Positions 19,389 through 28,348 are shown, counted from the stretch's first letter. The stretch: 64,000 bases of DNA from Mucilaginibacter sp. 14171R-50 (GCF_010093045.1 NZ_CP048115.1:186001-250000); one strand, 5' to 3'. Notes: a model not told the origin generated them from the letters alone. Numbers and translations: made by a program.

Positions 19389-19403
19389 CCGCCAAAAACC
19401 ATC

Positions 19404-19489
19404 TCATTGCGAGGAGCGATAGCGGCGCGGTGATCACCGGTACTTTAGCGAACTTTTCTATCGAAGATTGCCACGCTACGCTCGCAATG
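19404..19489. repeat. REP-like palindromic element, CATTGCGAG family
   Basis: Ends CATTGCGAGGAGCGATAG and, inverted, GCTACGCTCGCAATG form terminal inverted repeats. A perfect palindrome GGTGATCACC lies inside. Elements beginning ATTGCGAGGAGCGA are a widespread small-repeat type in bacteria; it carries no gene and abuts the phrase repeat at 19355. Confidence 0.65.
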
Positions 19490-19511
19490 ACGCTTAATTA
19501 ACCAGGAAGGC

Positions 19512-21350
19512 TTATATCACCCCGTGCAGCGCCCCACCCTTTTCGCCCATTTTATCCACCAGCTTTTCAACTGCCGGGTCGCGTTCCAGCACCGGGGCGT
19601 GATGTGGTTTTATGCGGGCATCTATAATGAGCGGACCGTTACAGCCCCAATGCTTATGCTCTGTAAAGCTGTTGATGCCGTAAATATCATGGCTTGGGTT
19701 GCTGCGGGTAAAGGTTACCCACACAAAGTTATTGAGGTTTTGCGCGGTAAAGGCAGCATCGTCGCATAAAACCATCAGCGGCAATCCGCTTAATTCGGTT
19801 TCGCCAAGATGCTCCTGTAATATCTCCAGCATTAAAGGCATATCGCTTGCGCGGATGTTTTTTGGTACTTCAACCGCCAATACACCCGGCATTACCATTT
19901 TGTAATTCACAAACGGCCTTGGCAGCGTAAACAACGATGGCCATTCGTTCCAAAGTTCCCGCTTTATATCGCCGGCAACGGTAATGGCAACTTTGCTGCC
20001 GCTGTTTAGCCCCTCGCCGCTGTAATCAAGCGTATCAATGGTGGTGCGGGTATGAAAATGTAGGTCGCGGGTAAGATCCATGCGCTGCAGGATATGTTTC
20101 ATAAAGCCGCCGATGTCATTCACATCCAGGTCGGGGTTATCCTCTTTTGCGGCGATAAACAGGTATTTAGCCAGGCTTAGCTGCCCCTTGCCTAAAATGT
20201 GGTTGGCAATGGTAATGATCTCCTGCGGATAGCGCTCTTTTACATATGGCGTGTAACGCTCGCTGCCGATGGCAAACAAAAGCGGATGCACCCCGGCGGC
20301 ATCAACCGCGTTAACGGCATGCAGGCCGGGTATCTCTTTAGGCAGGGCATTGCCGGTAATATCATGGATCAAAGCGCCGAAGCTGGTATCCTCCTGCGGC
20401 GGCCTGCCCACTACCGTAAACGACCAGATGGCATCCTTGCGGTGATAAACATTATGTACTTTCATCAGCGGGAAGGGGTGCTTTAGGCTATAATAACCTA
20501 AGTGATCGCCAAAGGGCCCTTCGGGCTTATTCTCCATCGGCATAACAGTGCCGGTTATCACAAAGTCGGCATCGGCCGAAATACAAAAACCCTCATCATC
20601 GTAAAAATATCGGAAACGGCGGTTACCCAATGCACCGCCGAAGGTCATTTCAGATAAACCTTCGGGCAGGGGCATAACAGCAGCCACAGGGTGCGCCGGC
20701 GGGCCGCCTACAAATATGCTTACCTTTAAAGGCTGGCCTTTTGCATTGGCCTTGGTTTGGTGCACGCCAATACCCCGGTGCAGCTGGTAGTGCAGACCGA
20801 TCTCTTTGTCCTGCACGTAATCGTTACCCGCCAGTTGGATACGGTACATACCCAGGTTGGCATGCATGATCCCGGGCATATCAGCATCTTCGGTATATAC
20901 CTGCGGCATGGTTACAAAGGGGCCGCCGTCCATCGGCCAGTTCACTATTTGCGGCAGCTGGTTTATCAGGGTTTTGCCAAAATTAATGGGCGCGCCCTTC
21001 CCAACTTTCATGGGCATAGCCGATAGCGCAGTCAAGGCGGTGTTGGCATACTTAAAAGGATGCTTTATGGCTTTTATAGGGTCGTTTTTGAGGTCGATCA
21101 GGGCCTTTATTTTATCCAGCGTATCCCTGAAAATAAACCGCGACCTATCCAGCGTGCCAAACAAATTTGATACCGCCGGAAACTTACTCCCCTTCACATT
21201 TTCGAACAAAATTGCGGGTCCTTCGTGCTCAAATACACGCAGGTGAATGGCCGCCATCTGCAGGTACGGATCAACTTCGTCCTTTATGCGGATAAGGTGA
21301 CCGTTCCTTTCCAGATCGGTGATGCAGGCTTGTAAACTATTGTATCCCAT
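19512..21350 (-). CDS. UbiD-family decarboxylase
   Basis: 612-aa prenylated-FMN-dependent decarboxylase. Recognisable blocks are LQACITDLERNGHLIRIKDE at the N-terminus, VSIFVGGPPAHPVAAVMPLPEG, NKPEGPFGDHLGYYSLKHPFP and the terminal DPAVEKLVDKMGEKGG. The family acts on aromatic acids in quinone biosynthesis or aromatic degradation. In Bacteroidota it is usually annotated as a menaquinone-pathway decarboxylase, but the exact substrate is not clear from sequence. Its partner prenyltransferase (UbiX) is not in the window. A -7 box lies 7 bases before the ATG. Confidence 0.88.
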   Translation of the reverse strand: MGYNSLQACITDLERNGHLIRIKDEVDPYLQMAAIHLRVFEHEGPAILFENVKGSKFPAVSNLFGTLDRSRFIFRDTLDKIKALIDLKNDPIKAIKHPFKYANTALTALSAMPMKVGKGAPINFGKTLINQLPQIVNWPMDGGPFVTMPQVYTEDADMPGIMHANLGMYRIQLAGNDYVQDKEIGLHYQLHRGIGVHQTKANAKGQPLKVSIFVGGPPAHPVAAVMPLPEGLSEMTFGGALGNRRFRYFYDDEGFCISADADFVITGTVMPMENKPEGPFGDHLGYYSLKHPFPLMKVHNVYHRKDAIWSFTVVGRPPQEDTSFGALIHDITGNALPKEIPGLHAVNAVDAAGVHPLLFAIGSERYTPYVKERYPQEIITIANHILGKGQLSLAKYLFIAAKEDNPDLDVNDIGGFMKHILQRMDLTRDLHFHTRTTIDTLDYSGEGLNSGSKVAITVAGDIKRELWNEWPSLFTLPRPFVNYKMVMPGVLAVEVPKNIRASDMPLMLEILQEHLGETELSGLPLMVLCDDAAFTAQNLNNFVWVTFTRSNPSHDIYGINSFTEHKHWGCNGPLIIDARIKPHHAPVLERDPAVEKLVDKMGEKGGALHGVI

Positions 21351-21357
21351 TTAGCCC

Positions 21358-21365
21358 CAAAGATA
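21358..21365 (-). promoter_or_regulatory. Candidate -7 box immediately before UbiD start
   Basis: Minus strand TATCTTTG, a perfect TAnnTTTG, 7 bases before the ATG at 21350, predicting a leader of only a few bases. No -33 TTTG seen. Confidence 0.35.
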
Positions 21366-21400
21366 TTATACATTTTAATGTTTTTGGCGATATTTAGCTT

Positions 21401-21853
21401 ATGAAACCACTTATAGTTTTGCTGGCCGTGTTTGCCGTAAGCTGCCTGGCTACTTTTGTGGCAGGCCACCCGGCAGATTATTATTTTTGCGGCAGGCTGG
21501 CCATGGGCATAATGCTGGTGTTTACAGCAACCGCGCATTTTAAATTCACCAAAGGCATGGTACTAATGCTACCTGCTTTTGTACCGTTTAAAAAGGCCGT
21601 TATCTACATAACCGGATATATAGAGATATTGGCCGGGATAGGCTTGCTGGTTAAAGCAGTGCGCGGGCCGGTAGCTTTGTTTGTTATTTTCTTTTTGGTG
21701 ATACTGTTGCCTGCCAATATCCATGCGGCCCAAAACAAAGTGAACCTTGAGAAACCCGATACCTGCGGAAATGGCTTGAAGTATCTCTGGTTCCGGATAC
21801 CGCTGCAATTATTTTTTATTGCCTGGGTGTACTATTTTGGGGTGATACACTGA
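21401..21853 (+). CDS. DoxX-like membrane protein
   Basis: 150 aa with four membrane segments (about 3-22, 30-50, 66-88, 90-107) and a last hydrophobic strand near 128-146. GRLAMGIMLVFTATAHFKFT and YITGYIEILAGIGLLV, then LPANIHAAQNKV, fit the DoxX/DoxD superfamily. Family members include a thiosulfate:quinone oxidoreductase subunit and many of unknown role, so no substrate is assigned. Divergent from UbiD (50 bases between starts), and 89 bases before the TauE/SafE gene on the same strand. Confidence 0.75.
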   Translation: MKPLIVLLAVFAVSCLATFVAGHPADYYFCGRLAMGIMLVFTATAHFKFTKGMVLMLPAFVPFKKAVIYITGYIEILAGIGLLVKAVRGPVALFVIFFLVILLPANIHAAQNKVNLEKPDTCGNGLKYLWFRIPLQLFFIAWVYYFGVIH

Positions 21854-21942
21854 TCTTAAAATAAGTTAGACGATAGATTTACTTCCTTTTTATCATTAAA
21901 AAAGTTATATTACTTTTACGGTTCAAATCAACTGAACGCCGT

Positions 21943-22782
21943 ATGTCGGTACTTGTTTTCACTGTAATTATACTTATTGGGGCCTATTTTGCCGGACTGC
22001 TTGGCTCATTAACCGGGCTTGGCGGCGGGGTGGTAATTATACCCTTACTTACGCTTTTATTGGGCGTTAACATCCATTATGCCATCGGCGCCTCGCTGGT
22101 TTCGGTTATCGCCACTTCGTCGGGCTCGGCAGCAGCGTATGTAAAAGAAGGTATCACCAACATACGGCTGGGCATGTTCCTTGAAATTGCCACCACTATT
22201 GGGGCGCTCACAGGTGCGCTGGTAGCGGTATATATCCCTACCCAATATATAGCCATATTATTTGGCGTGATACTGATACTATCGGCACTAATGTCGTTAC
22301 GGAAAAAGGCCGAAAGCATTATCTCGAAGCCTACCTATCTTGCTGCAAAACTAAAGCTATACGGCAGTTACCCTAACGGTAATGGCGAACAAATTGAGTA
22401 CGGTGTTACCCATGTTGGCGGAGGCTTTTTTATGATGCTTTTTGCAGGTACCATATCCGGCTTGCTGGGCATTGGCTCGGGGGCTTTAAAGGTTATAGCT
22501 ATGGATACCATCATGAAGATCCCTTTTAAGGTATCAACCACCACCAGTAATTTTATGATAGGCGTTACTGCCGCGGCCAGCGCGGTGGTTTATCTGCAAA
22601 GAGGGTACATCGATCCGGCCATATCCATGCCGGTTGTAATAGGCGTTTTACTGGGCGCCATTACCGGGTCGAAAATACTGGTGCATACCAAATCGTCGCG
22701 GTGGCTGCGGTGGGTGTTTGCCATAGTGGTTACCTTTTTAGCCGGGCAAATGATCTACAACGGCATCACGGGGAAATTGTAA
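21943..22782 (+). CDS. TauE/SafE-family sulfite or anion exporter
   Basis: 279-aa inner-membrane permease. Two homologous halves begin LLGSLTGLGGGVVIIPLLTL (about 17-36) and GLLGIGSGALKVIAMDTIM (about 180-200), the duplicated glycine-rich motif of the TSUP family. Eight or so membrane segments are predicted. The family moves sulfite, sulfonates or other anions; the substrate here is open. It is followed by a hairpin-forming phrase repeat and then by a dicarboxylate-type symporter on the same strand. Confidence 0.88.
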   Translation: MSVLVFTVIILIGAYFAGLLGSLTGLGGGVVIIPLLTLLLGVNIHYAIGASLVSVIATSSGSAAAYVKEGITNIRLGMFLEIATTIGALTGALVAVYIPTQYIAILFGVILILSALMSLRKKAESIISKPTYLAAKLKLYGSYPNGNGEQIEYGVTHVGGGFFMMLFAGTISGLLGIGSGALKVIAMDTIMKIPFKVSTTTSNFMIGVTAAASAVVYLQRGYIDPAISMPVVIGVLLGAITGSKILVHTKSSRWLRWVFAIVVTFLAGQMIYNGITGKL

Positions 22783-22785
22783 TTG

Positions 22786-22882
22786 TTGGGTGGAGAGCGG
22801 TGAATAGTTGCAATATCCTATATTTAAATTTTCTATTTAATTTGTAAACGCTCACCAATAAACCATTCACCACTCACCAGCC
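22786..22882. repeat. Phrase repeat with inverted arms between TauE and symporter
   Basis: Left words GGAGAGCGGTGAATAGTTG and right words AACCATTCACCACTCACCAG are reverse complements of each other, about 60 bases apart, and fill the whole gap between the two genes. Same family as 15866 and 17965. Confidence 0.6.
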
Positions 22883-22885
22883 GCA

Positions 22886-24127
22886 ATGAAACGCCTTATC
22901 ACTAATTTAACTTTTCAGGTAATTGTTGCCATTATATTAGGTGTGCTTGTGGGCCTGTATTTCAAAGGCTTTGCGCCAACGGCGCAACTGATCAGTAAGG
23001 TATTTATCAGCCTGATCACCATGCTGATCGCCCCTATTATCTTCTTCACCATTGTACTGGGTATTGCCGGCATGAGCGATATGAAAAAGGTAGGCCGAGT
23101 AGGCGGTAAGGCCTTGCTGTATTTTGAGCTGGTTACCACACTGGCCCTGATTATTGGTGTAACCGTTGCCAATGTATTGAAACCCGGCGCTAACTTTATC
23201 AATAACCATGTTAAGGCAGATGTAAGCAAGCTCGCGGTGTACGAGAAGGCTGCGTCTGAAATGAAATGGGGCGATTTTATCGCCCATATTGTGCCTGCTA
23301 ACGCTTTCGAGGCGTTTGCCAAAGGCGATATTTTGCAGATACTCTTCTTTGCCATATTATTCGGTTTCGGTTTAAGCCGGATGGGTGCTGCGGGCGAATC
23401 AGTGATCACGTTGTTTGATAAGCTGTCCAAAGTTTTTTTTAACATTATGCGGATAGTGATGAAAGTGGCCCCTATTGGCGCTTTCGGCGGGATGGCATAT
23501 ACCATAAGCACCTACGGCCTGGCCACGCTTAAGCCGCTGGCCCTACTAATGGGGTCGGTTTACATTACCATGTTCGTGTTCATATTTGTGGTATTGAATA
23601 TTATAAGTTACCTGTTCAAATTCAGTTTGTGGCAGTACCTTAAACACATTAAGGAGGAAATCCTTATCGTGCTGGGTACTTCGTCATCAGAATCGGCACT
23701 GCCGGGGATGATGGAAAAGCTGGAAAAATTTGGTTGCTCAAAATCGGTAGTAGGCCTGGTTATCCCCGCAGGATATTCCTTTAACCTGGATGGCACTACC
23801 ATTTACTTATCTATGGCTACCATATTTTTAGCGCAGGTGTTTAAGATAGATCTTTCGATAGAGCAGCAATTAACTATTATCGGCATCCTCATGATCACCT
23901 CAAAAGGCGCAGCAGGTGTTACCGGCAGTGGTTTTATCGTGCTTACCTCAACACTGGCGGCCATTAAAATAATCCCGGTTGAAGGTGTGGCTATCCTGCT
24001 TGGGGTCGACCGCTTTATGAGCGAAGCCCGGGCAATAACCAATGTAATAGGTAATGGTGTGGCAACTATCGTAGTGGCAAAGAGCGAAAAGGAGTTTACC
24101 CCCCGGCCCCCTGAAGGGGGAGCTTAA
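22886..24127 (+). CDS. Dicarboxylate/amino acid:cation symporter (SDF family)
   Basis: 413-aa transporter of the GltP/DctA family, taking up glutamate, aspartate or C4-dicarboxylates with protons or sodium. Signature blocks are GTSSSESALPGMMEKLEKFG (hairpin HP1), GYSFNLDGTTIYLSMATIF (TM7) and SKGAAGVTGSGFIVLTSTLA (HP2), and the TM8 segment GVDRFMSEARAITNVIGNG carries substrate-binding Asp and Arg. The C-terminal tail TPRPPEGGA is unusual: it is encoded by a CCCCCTGAAGGGGG repeat that has run into the gene. Confidence 0.93.
   Translation: MKRLITNLTFQVIVAIILGVLVGLYFKGFAPTAQLISKVFISLITMLIAPIIFFTIVLGIAGMSDMKKVGRVGGKALLYFELVTTLALIIGVTVANVLKPGANFINNHVKADVSKLAVYEKAASEMKWGDFIAHIVPANAFEAFAKGDILQILFFAILFGFGLSRMGAAGESVITLFDKLSKVFFNIMRIVMKVAPIGAFGGMAYTISTYGLATLKPLALLMGSVYITMFVFIFVVLNIISYLFKFSLWQYLKHIKEEILIVLGTSSSESALPGMMEKLEKFGCSKSVVGLVIPAGYSFNLDGTTIYLSMATIFLAQVFKIDLSIEQQLTIIGILMITSKGAAGVTGSGFIVLTSTLAAIKIIPVEGVAILLGVDRFMSEARAITNVIGNGVATIVVAKSEKEFTPRPPEGGA
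24107..24120. repeat. CCCCCTGAAGGGGG palindrome inside the symporter's last codons
   Basis: A short palindrome that encodes the tail residues PPEG. An identical core, CCCCCTGAAGGGG, is at 27708-27720, where its TGA is the stop codon of another gene. Confidence 0.6.
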
Positions 24128-24131
24128 AAGC

Positions 24132-24902
24132 TTAGTCTATTTTCGCCGTATCTACTTTAAACTCCGGCTTGGTTATCTTATCCTTTGCAGGTTTCTCTTT
24201 AAATTTCCTGAAGCTGTCTTTGATATAAAATATCAGGTTGTAATCCGTCATGGCATCTATCTGTGCGGGGGTGGGGCGGTATTCATTCATAAAATCGTCC
24301 AGCGTATCGCCTTGCAGCCCCGTTATCCCGCCTGCCAGTTTCCGGGTAAAGCGCTGGTTGGTATGGTCTTCCCGCTCGTACCGCAGCATAGTTTGCTGCA
24401 GCCGGTACTGCGTGGTCTTCTTTTTAGTGAGCGATTTAAACAGCGACAACACATCTATGGTAACAAAGGCAAAGGGCACATTTACGGTAGTTGGCCGCAT
24501 AATTTCAGTAAAGGCGGGCCCTTTAAATGCAAACTCTTTGGCAAACTGCTTGCGGTTGTTCGTGCTATCGCGCAGGTAATTGCGTTTAGCTAAAATGGCT
24601 ACCTCGTTCAGCCTGATCGAAGCTGTTTCCAGTTCTATCAGCTTTAACTTACCACTCCACGGACTAACTGGCAGCGTATAAGTTTTATAGCCCATTGTTT
24701 TTATGCGCAGCGTATCGATGACTTTTGTTATCCTCAGCGTAAATGCGCCCTGCTCGTTGGTCATGGTGTTGGTGGTTGATGCCGATACAATAACATATTC
24801 AACCGGGTTGCGCGTTTTTTTATCGATAACAAAACCTGTTACCAGTTGCGCACTCGCGTTGATGCAAAGGAGTAACAGTGTGGCAGATAGCAGGTATTTC
24901 AT
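24132..24902 (-). CDS. Carboxypeptidase-like regulatory-domain protein
   Basis: 256 aa with a signal peptide ending INASAQ. The first mature part, TGFVIDKKTRNPVEYVIVSA followed by TNEQGAFTLRI, is a CarboxypepD_reg-like beta-sandwich of the kind found at the start of TonB-dependent receptors, but no plug or barrel follows. The rest is charged and helical (LRYEREDHTNQRFTRKLAGG) and ends DFMNEYRPTPAQIDAMTDYN. Such stand-alone proteins are common in Bacteroidota and unassigned. The frame extends to 24962; ATG 24902 begins the signal peptide. Convergent with the symporter, 4 bases apart. Confidence 0.75.
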   Translation of the reverse strand: MKYLLSATLLLLCINASAQLVTGFVIDKKTRNPVEYVIVSASTTNTMTNEQGAFTLRITKVIDTLRIKTMGYKTYTLPVSPWSGKLKLIELETASIRLNEVAILAKRNYLRDSTNNRKQFAKEFAFKGPAFTEIMRPTTVNVPFAFVTIDVLSLFKSLTKKKTTQYRLQQTMLRYEREDHTNQRFTRKLAGGITGLQGDTLDDFMNEYRPTPAQIDAMTDYNLIFYIKDSFRKFKEKPAKDKITKPEFKVDTAKID

Positions 24903-25055
24903 GCGGCAGTTAAATATACGGGTATAATAGCGCTGTAAAATTGATTTAACACATTTTAACAAGGACGCACTGCAGTAAATATCCCGTCAACTGATAACCC
25001 AAATGTAATTTTTGAAAATTTAACCCATTAGCAGGATTGAGGGCGAAATTTTTTT

Positions 25056-25063
25056 TAGCTTTG
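25056..25063 (+). promoter_or_regulatory. Candidate sucD promoter, -7 box
   Basis: TAGCTTTG, a perfect TAnnTTTG, 21 bases before the sucD ATG. A partial -33 (ATTG, 25036-25039) is 16 bases upstream. Confidence 0.55.
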
Positions 25064-25084
25064 CCCTACAAAAATCAAAAGCCG

Positions 25085-25960
25085 ATGAGCGTTCTCGTAA
25101 ATAAAAATTCTAAAGTTATAGTACAGGGTTTTACCGGTAAAGAAGGCACTTACCATGCCGAGCAGATGATTGCCTATGGCACACAAGTGGTTGGTGGTGT
25201 AACACCAGGCAAAGGTGGCCAAAGCCATCTGGACAGGCCGGTTTTTAACACCGTTAAAGATGCGGTTGACCAAACCGGTGCTGATGTATCTATTATTTTT
25301 GTACCCCCTGCTTTTGGCGCTGATGCTATTATGGAGGCCGCCGAAGCCGGCATAAAGGTTATTGTATGTATTACCGAAGGCATCCCTACAAAGGATATGA
25401 TTGCGGTAAAAGAATACTTAACTGATAAGGATAGCCGCTTGATTGGCCCCAACTGCCCGGGCATTATCACCGCAGATGAAAGCAAAATTGGCATTATGCC
25501 GGGTTTTATCTTCAAAAAAGGTAATGTTGGTGTGGTTTCAAAATCAGGCACGCTTACTTACGAGGCGGTTGACCAGGTTGTTAAAGCCGGTTTAGGTATT
25601 ACTACCGCGATCGGCATCGGGGGTGACCCCATCATTGGTACCCCAACCAAAGAAGCTGTTGAATTATTAATGAACGACCCTGAAACACACGGTATCATTA
25701 TGATAGGCGAGATTGGGGGCGGAATGGAAGCTGATGCTGCGCGCTGGATAAAAGAAAATGGCACTAAACCAGTTGTTGGTTTTATTGCCGGCCAAACAGC
25801 GCCTCCGGGCCGCCGTATGGGCCACGCAGGTGCTATTGTTGGCGGTGCCGACGATACTGCTGCCGCTAAAATGAAGATCATGCGCGAGTGCGGTATCCGC
25901 GTGGTAGAATCACCTGCCGAAATTGGCGCTGCCATGGCAGAAGAATTAGCGAAGAAATAG
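25085..25960 (+). CDS. sucD: Succinate-CoA ligase, alpha subunit
   Basis: 291-aa subunit that carries the CoA site and the phosphorylated histidine; with SucC it interconverts succinyl-CoA and succinate, making ATP or [22 protein letters not shown] begins the CoA-binding fold, [19 protein letters not shown] is the family signature, and [13 protein letters not shown] holds the active-site His. The beta subunit gene is not adjacent. The frame runs upstream to a TTG at 25037, but ATG 25085 is the conserved start and follows a -7 box. A strong terminator follows. Confidence 0.97.
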   Translation: MSVLVNKNSKVIVQGFTGKEGTYHAEQMIAYGTQVVGGVTPGKGGQSHLDRPVFNTVKDAVDQTGADVSIIFVPPAFGADAIMEAAEAGIKVIVCITEGIPTKDMIAVKEYLTDKDSRLIGPNCPGIITADESKIGIMPGFIFKKGNVGVVSKSGTLTYEAVDQVVKAGLGITTAIGIGGDPIIGTPTKEAVELLMNDPETHGIIMIGEIGGGMEADAARWIKENGTKPVVGFIAGQTAPPGRRMGHAGAIVGGADDTAAAKMKIMRECGIRVVESPAEIGAAMAEELAKK

Positions 25961-25996
25961 AGTCAGGACTTAAAGAGTCAGGAATCAGGATAAAAG

Positions 25997-26030
25997 AAAA
26001 TCCCGGTCAATTTTTGGCCGGGATTTTTTT
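25997..26030 (+). terminator. Terminator of sucD
   Basis: AAAATCCCGG (25997-26006) pairs with CCGGGATTTT (26018-26027) and runs into T. It is preceded by a small phrase repeat, GAGTCAGGA twice (25960-25988). Confidence 0.85.
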
Positions 26031-26040
26031 ATGCCAAATT

Positions 26041-26134
26041 TGTCATACTGAACCTGGTGAAGCATCTATCGCCGATGTGCACAACGACCATGCATAGTTC
26101 GCGAATAGATCCTTCGCTATCGCTCAGGATGACA
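26041..26134. repeat. REP-like element R1, TGTCAT...ATGACA, left of the beta-lactamase-family gene
   Basis: 94 bases starting TGTCATACTGAACC and ending CTCAGGATGACA. Arms GAAGCATCTAT and ATAGATCCTTC pair with one mismatch. A second copy in the same direction lies at 27730-27807, after the gene. Confidence 0.75.
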
Positions 26135-26194
26135 AAAAAGGTATTCCAAAAAATTCTTAAATTCGGTAAATTCAGGTTCACGCAAATTTACGCT

Positions 26195-27715
26195 ATGAAA
26201 AAAAGCCTCACCCTTTTCCTCTTTATATCTACAACAGCTTTCGCTCAATACAGACCGGCCGCTTTTAACGATTCCGACAGGCTTAAAAAGATTGAGGCTA
26301 CATTCCCGGTAATAGATCAATTGTATAAAGACTACGCGGAAAAGAATCACTGGCCGGGGATGGCCTACGGTATTTTGGTTGATGGTAAACTGGTGCATAC
26401 CGGCAATACAGGTTATAACGACATTGATGCTAAAACACCGGTGACTTCGCAGTCGGACTTCCGTATCGCCAGCATGACCAAAAGCCTAACCGCAATGGCT
26501 ATCCTTAAACTTCGCGATGAGGGTAAACTAAAATTGGACGACCCGGCATACCGCTACATCCCCGAGATGAAGAATAATAAATACCTTACTAAAGATGCAA
26601 CCCCGGTAACCATCCGCCACTTGCTTACCCATTCGGCGGGCTACCCCGAAGATAATCCCTGGGGCGACAGGCAACTGGCCGTGTCTGATGCGCAGCTGAT
26701 AGATATCTATAAAAAAGGGGTATCGTTTTCCAATAATCCTGGCTATGGGTACGAATACAGCAACCTGGGTTTTGCAACACTGGGCTATATCATTAAAAAG
26801 ATATCAGGCAAAACGTACGAGCAATACATTACCGATAATATTTTAAACCCCTTGGGCATGACCCATACCTATTGGGAATACACCAAAGTGCCTAAACAGC
26901 AACTTGCCCTGGGTTACCGCTGGCTTGATGACAAATGGGTGGAGCAACCCCTGCTGCACGATGGCGCATACGGCGCTATGGGCGGGCTGATAACCACAAT
27001 TGAAGATTTTAGCAAGTATATGGCCGTGCACATGAACGCCTGGCCCATGCGTGATGATGCCGAGACCGGTCCGGTTAAACGGAGTTCGGTCCGCGAGATG
27101 CAGTACCCGTGGGATGTAAGCTATTTAAATGCCAATGCGCGCACCACCACCGGCAGACTTTGCCCAACCGTATCGGCCTATGCCTATGGCCTGCGCTGGG
27201 CTAAGGATTGTGATAACCGCGTGTATGTTGGCCATACAGGTGGCTTGCCCGGCTTCGGCAGTAACTGGAACATCCTGCCCGACTATGGCGTGGGCGTAGT
27301 TTGCTATGCTAATTTAACTTATGCCAACGCAGGTAGGGCAAATAGCATTGCTTTAGACACCTTACTGGCCTTATCAGGAATTAAGCCCCGCACGCTGCCG
27401 GCATCGCAGATACTTACACAGCGCAGGGATGAACTGGTGAAGCTACTGCCCAATTGGGATAACGCGCAAGCGACCGGCATCTTTGCCGACAACTTTTTTA
27501 TGGATTACTTCCCCGATAAGCTGAAAGCCGAAGCGCTGGATGTTTATGCAAAGGCAGGTAAGGTATTAAGTGTGGGCGAAGTAGTACCCGAGAACAACCT
27601 GCGCGGCTATTTTATAATACAGGGCGAAAAGGCGAACATTAAAGTATCATTCACCCTAACACCAGAAAACCCGCCGCTGGTGCAGGAGTACCATATCAGC
27701 CCCATAACCCCCTGA
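26195..27715 (+). CDS. Serine beta-lactamase-family hydrolase
   Basis: 506 aa, signal peptide ending TTAFAQ. The penicillin-binding/class C fold is marked by S93-M-T-K96 (nucleophile and general base), Y188-S-N190 in YEYSNLGF and the HTGG block in YVGHTGGLPGFG. A C-terminal domain of about 90 residues after RTLPASQILTQRRDE is typical of the wider peptidase S12 family. Many such enzymes are D-aminopeptidases or esterases, so antibiotic resistance should not be assumed. The frame extends to 26057 through R1; ATG 26195 begins the signal peptide. The stop TGA lies in a palindrome. Confidence 0.87.
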   Translation: MKKSLTLFLFISTTAFAQYRPAAFNDSDRLKKIEATFPVIDQLYKDYAEKNHWPGMAYGILVDGKLVHTGNTGYNDIDAKTPVTSQSDFRIASMTKSLTAMAILKLRDEGKLKLDDPAYRYIPEMKNNKYLTKDATPVTIRHLLTHSAGYPEDNPWGDRQLAVSDAQLIDIYKKGVSFSNNPGYGYEYSNLGFATLGYIIKKISGKTYEQYITDNILNPLGMTHTYWEYTKVPKQQLALGYRWLDDKWVEQPLLHDGAYGAMGGLITTIEDFSKYMAVHMNAWPMRDDAETGPVKRSSVREMQYPWDVSYLNANARTTTGRLCPTVSAYAYGLRWAKDCDNRVYVGHTGGLPGFGSNWNILPDYGVGVVCYANLTYANAGRANSIALDTLLALSGIKPRTLPASQILTQRRDELVKLLPNWDNAQATGIFADNFFMDYFPDKLKAEALDVYAKAGKVLSVGEVVPENNLRGYFIIQGEKANIKVSFTLTPENPPLVQEYHISPITP

Positions 27716-27729
27716 AGGGGAACCTGCTT

Positions 27730-27807
27730 TGTCATGCTGAACGAGAGTGAAGCATCTATCGCCGACATACAAGTTTTCGAATAGATCCTTCGTTCCTCAG
27801 GATGACA
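27730..27807. repeat. REP-like element R2, right of the beta-lactamase-family gene
   Basis: 78 bases starting TGTCATGCTGAACGAG and ending CTCAGGATGACA, aligned with R1 with a shorter middle. Arms pair as in R1. Elements ending TCAGGATGACA are a widespread bacterial repeat type. Confidence 0.75.
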
Positions 27808-27945
27808 AATCCCGAATAGTCAAACCTATGTAAACATGCTCCTGCCAAACAAAATTCGCCAGCAAATTGTCGTATATTTATATAGAACGAAGTGAGAGAC
27901 GAAGCTCAAATCGCTAATTCAATCATCACTAATTCACTATATAAA

Positions 27946-28320
27946 ATGGCATACAATCAATTAACCCCCGAAGAAGAATATATCATATTACATAAAGGTA
28001 CCGAGCGCCCGTTCACAGGCGAATTGCTGAACAATAAGGCCGAAGGTGTATATGTTTGCAAACGCTGCGACACACCTTTGTACACTTCCGAATCGAAATT
28101 TGAGTCGCATTGCGGCTGGCCAAGTTTTGATGACGAGATACCCGGCGCGGTAAGGCGCGAAACCGATGCCGATGGCCGCCGTACCGAAATACTTTGCAGC
28201 AATTGCGGGGCGCACCTGGGCCATGTTTTCGAGGGCGAATACCTTACCCCAAAAAATGTAAGGCATTGCGTAAATTCGGTGTCCATGAAATTTGTCCCGG
28301 TTGCCGAGCTGAAGAAATAA
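27946..28320 (+). CDS. msrB: Peptide-methionine (R)-S-oxide reductase
   Basis: 124-aa enzyme reducing methionine-R-sulfoxide in oxidised proteins. Zinc cysteines C38/C41 (CKRC) and C84/C87 (CSNC) are present, and the catalytic C108 sits in [21 protein letters not shown] is the family substrate-pocket block. Length is right for a single-domain MsrB; no MsrA is fused or adjacent. The frame starts at 27892, but ATG 27946 ([18 protein letters not shown]) is the usual N-terminus. It has no signal peptide, so acts in the cytoplasm. Confidence 0.96.
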   Translation: MAYNQLTPEEEYIILHKGTERPFTGELLNNKAEGVYVCKRCDTPLYTSESKFESHCGWPSFDDEIPGAVRRETDADGRRTEILCSNCGAHLGHVFEGEYLTPKNVRHCVNSVSMKFVPVAELKK

Positions 28321-28348
28321 GCGGCAACCAAGTGGTCTGAAAATTGAT

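Noticed and set aside
22915..23511. 198-aa open frame antisense to the SDF symporter
   Set aside because: It mirrors the symporter's hydrophobic codons; its translation shows no conserved motif and no promoter was seen.
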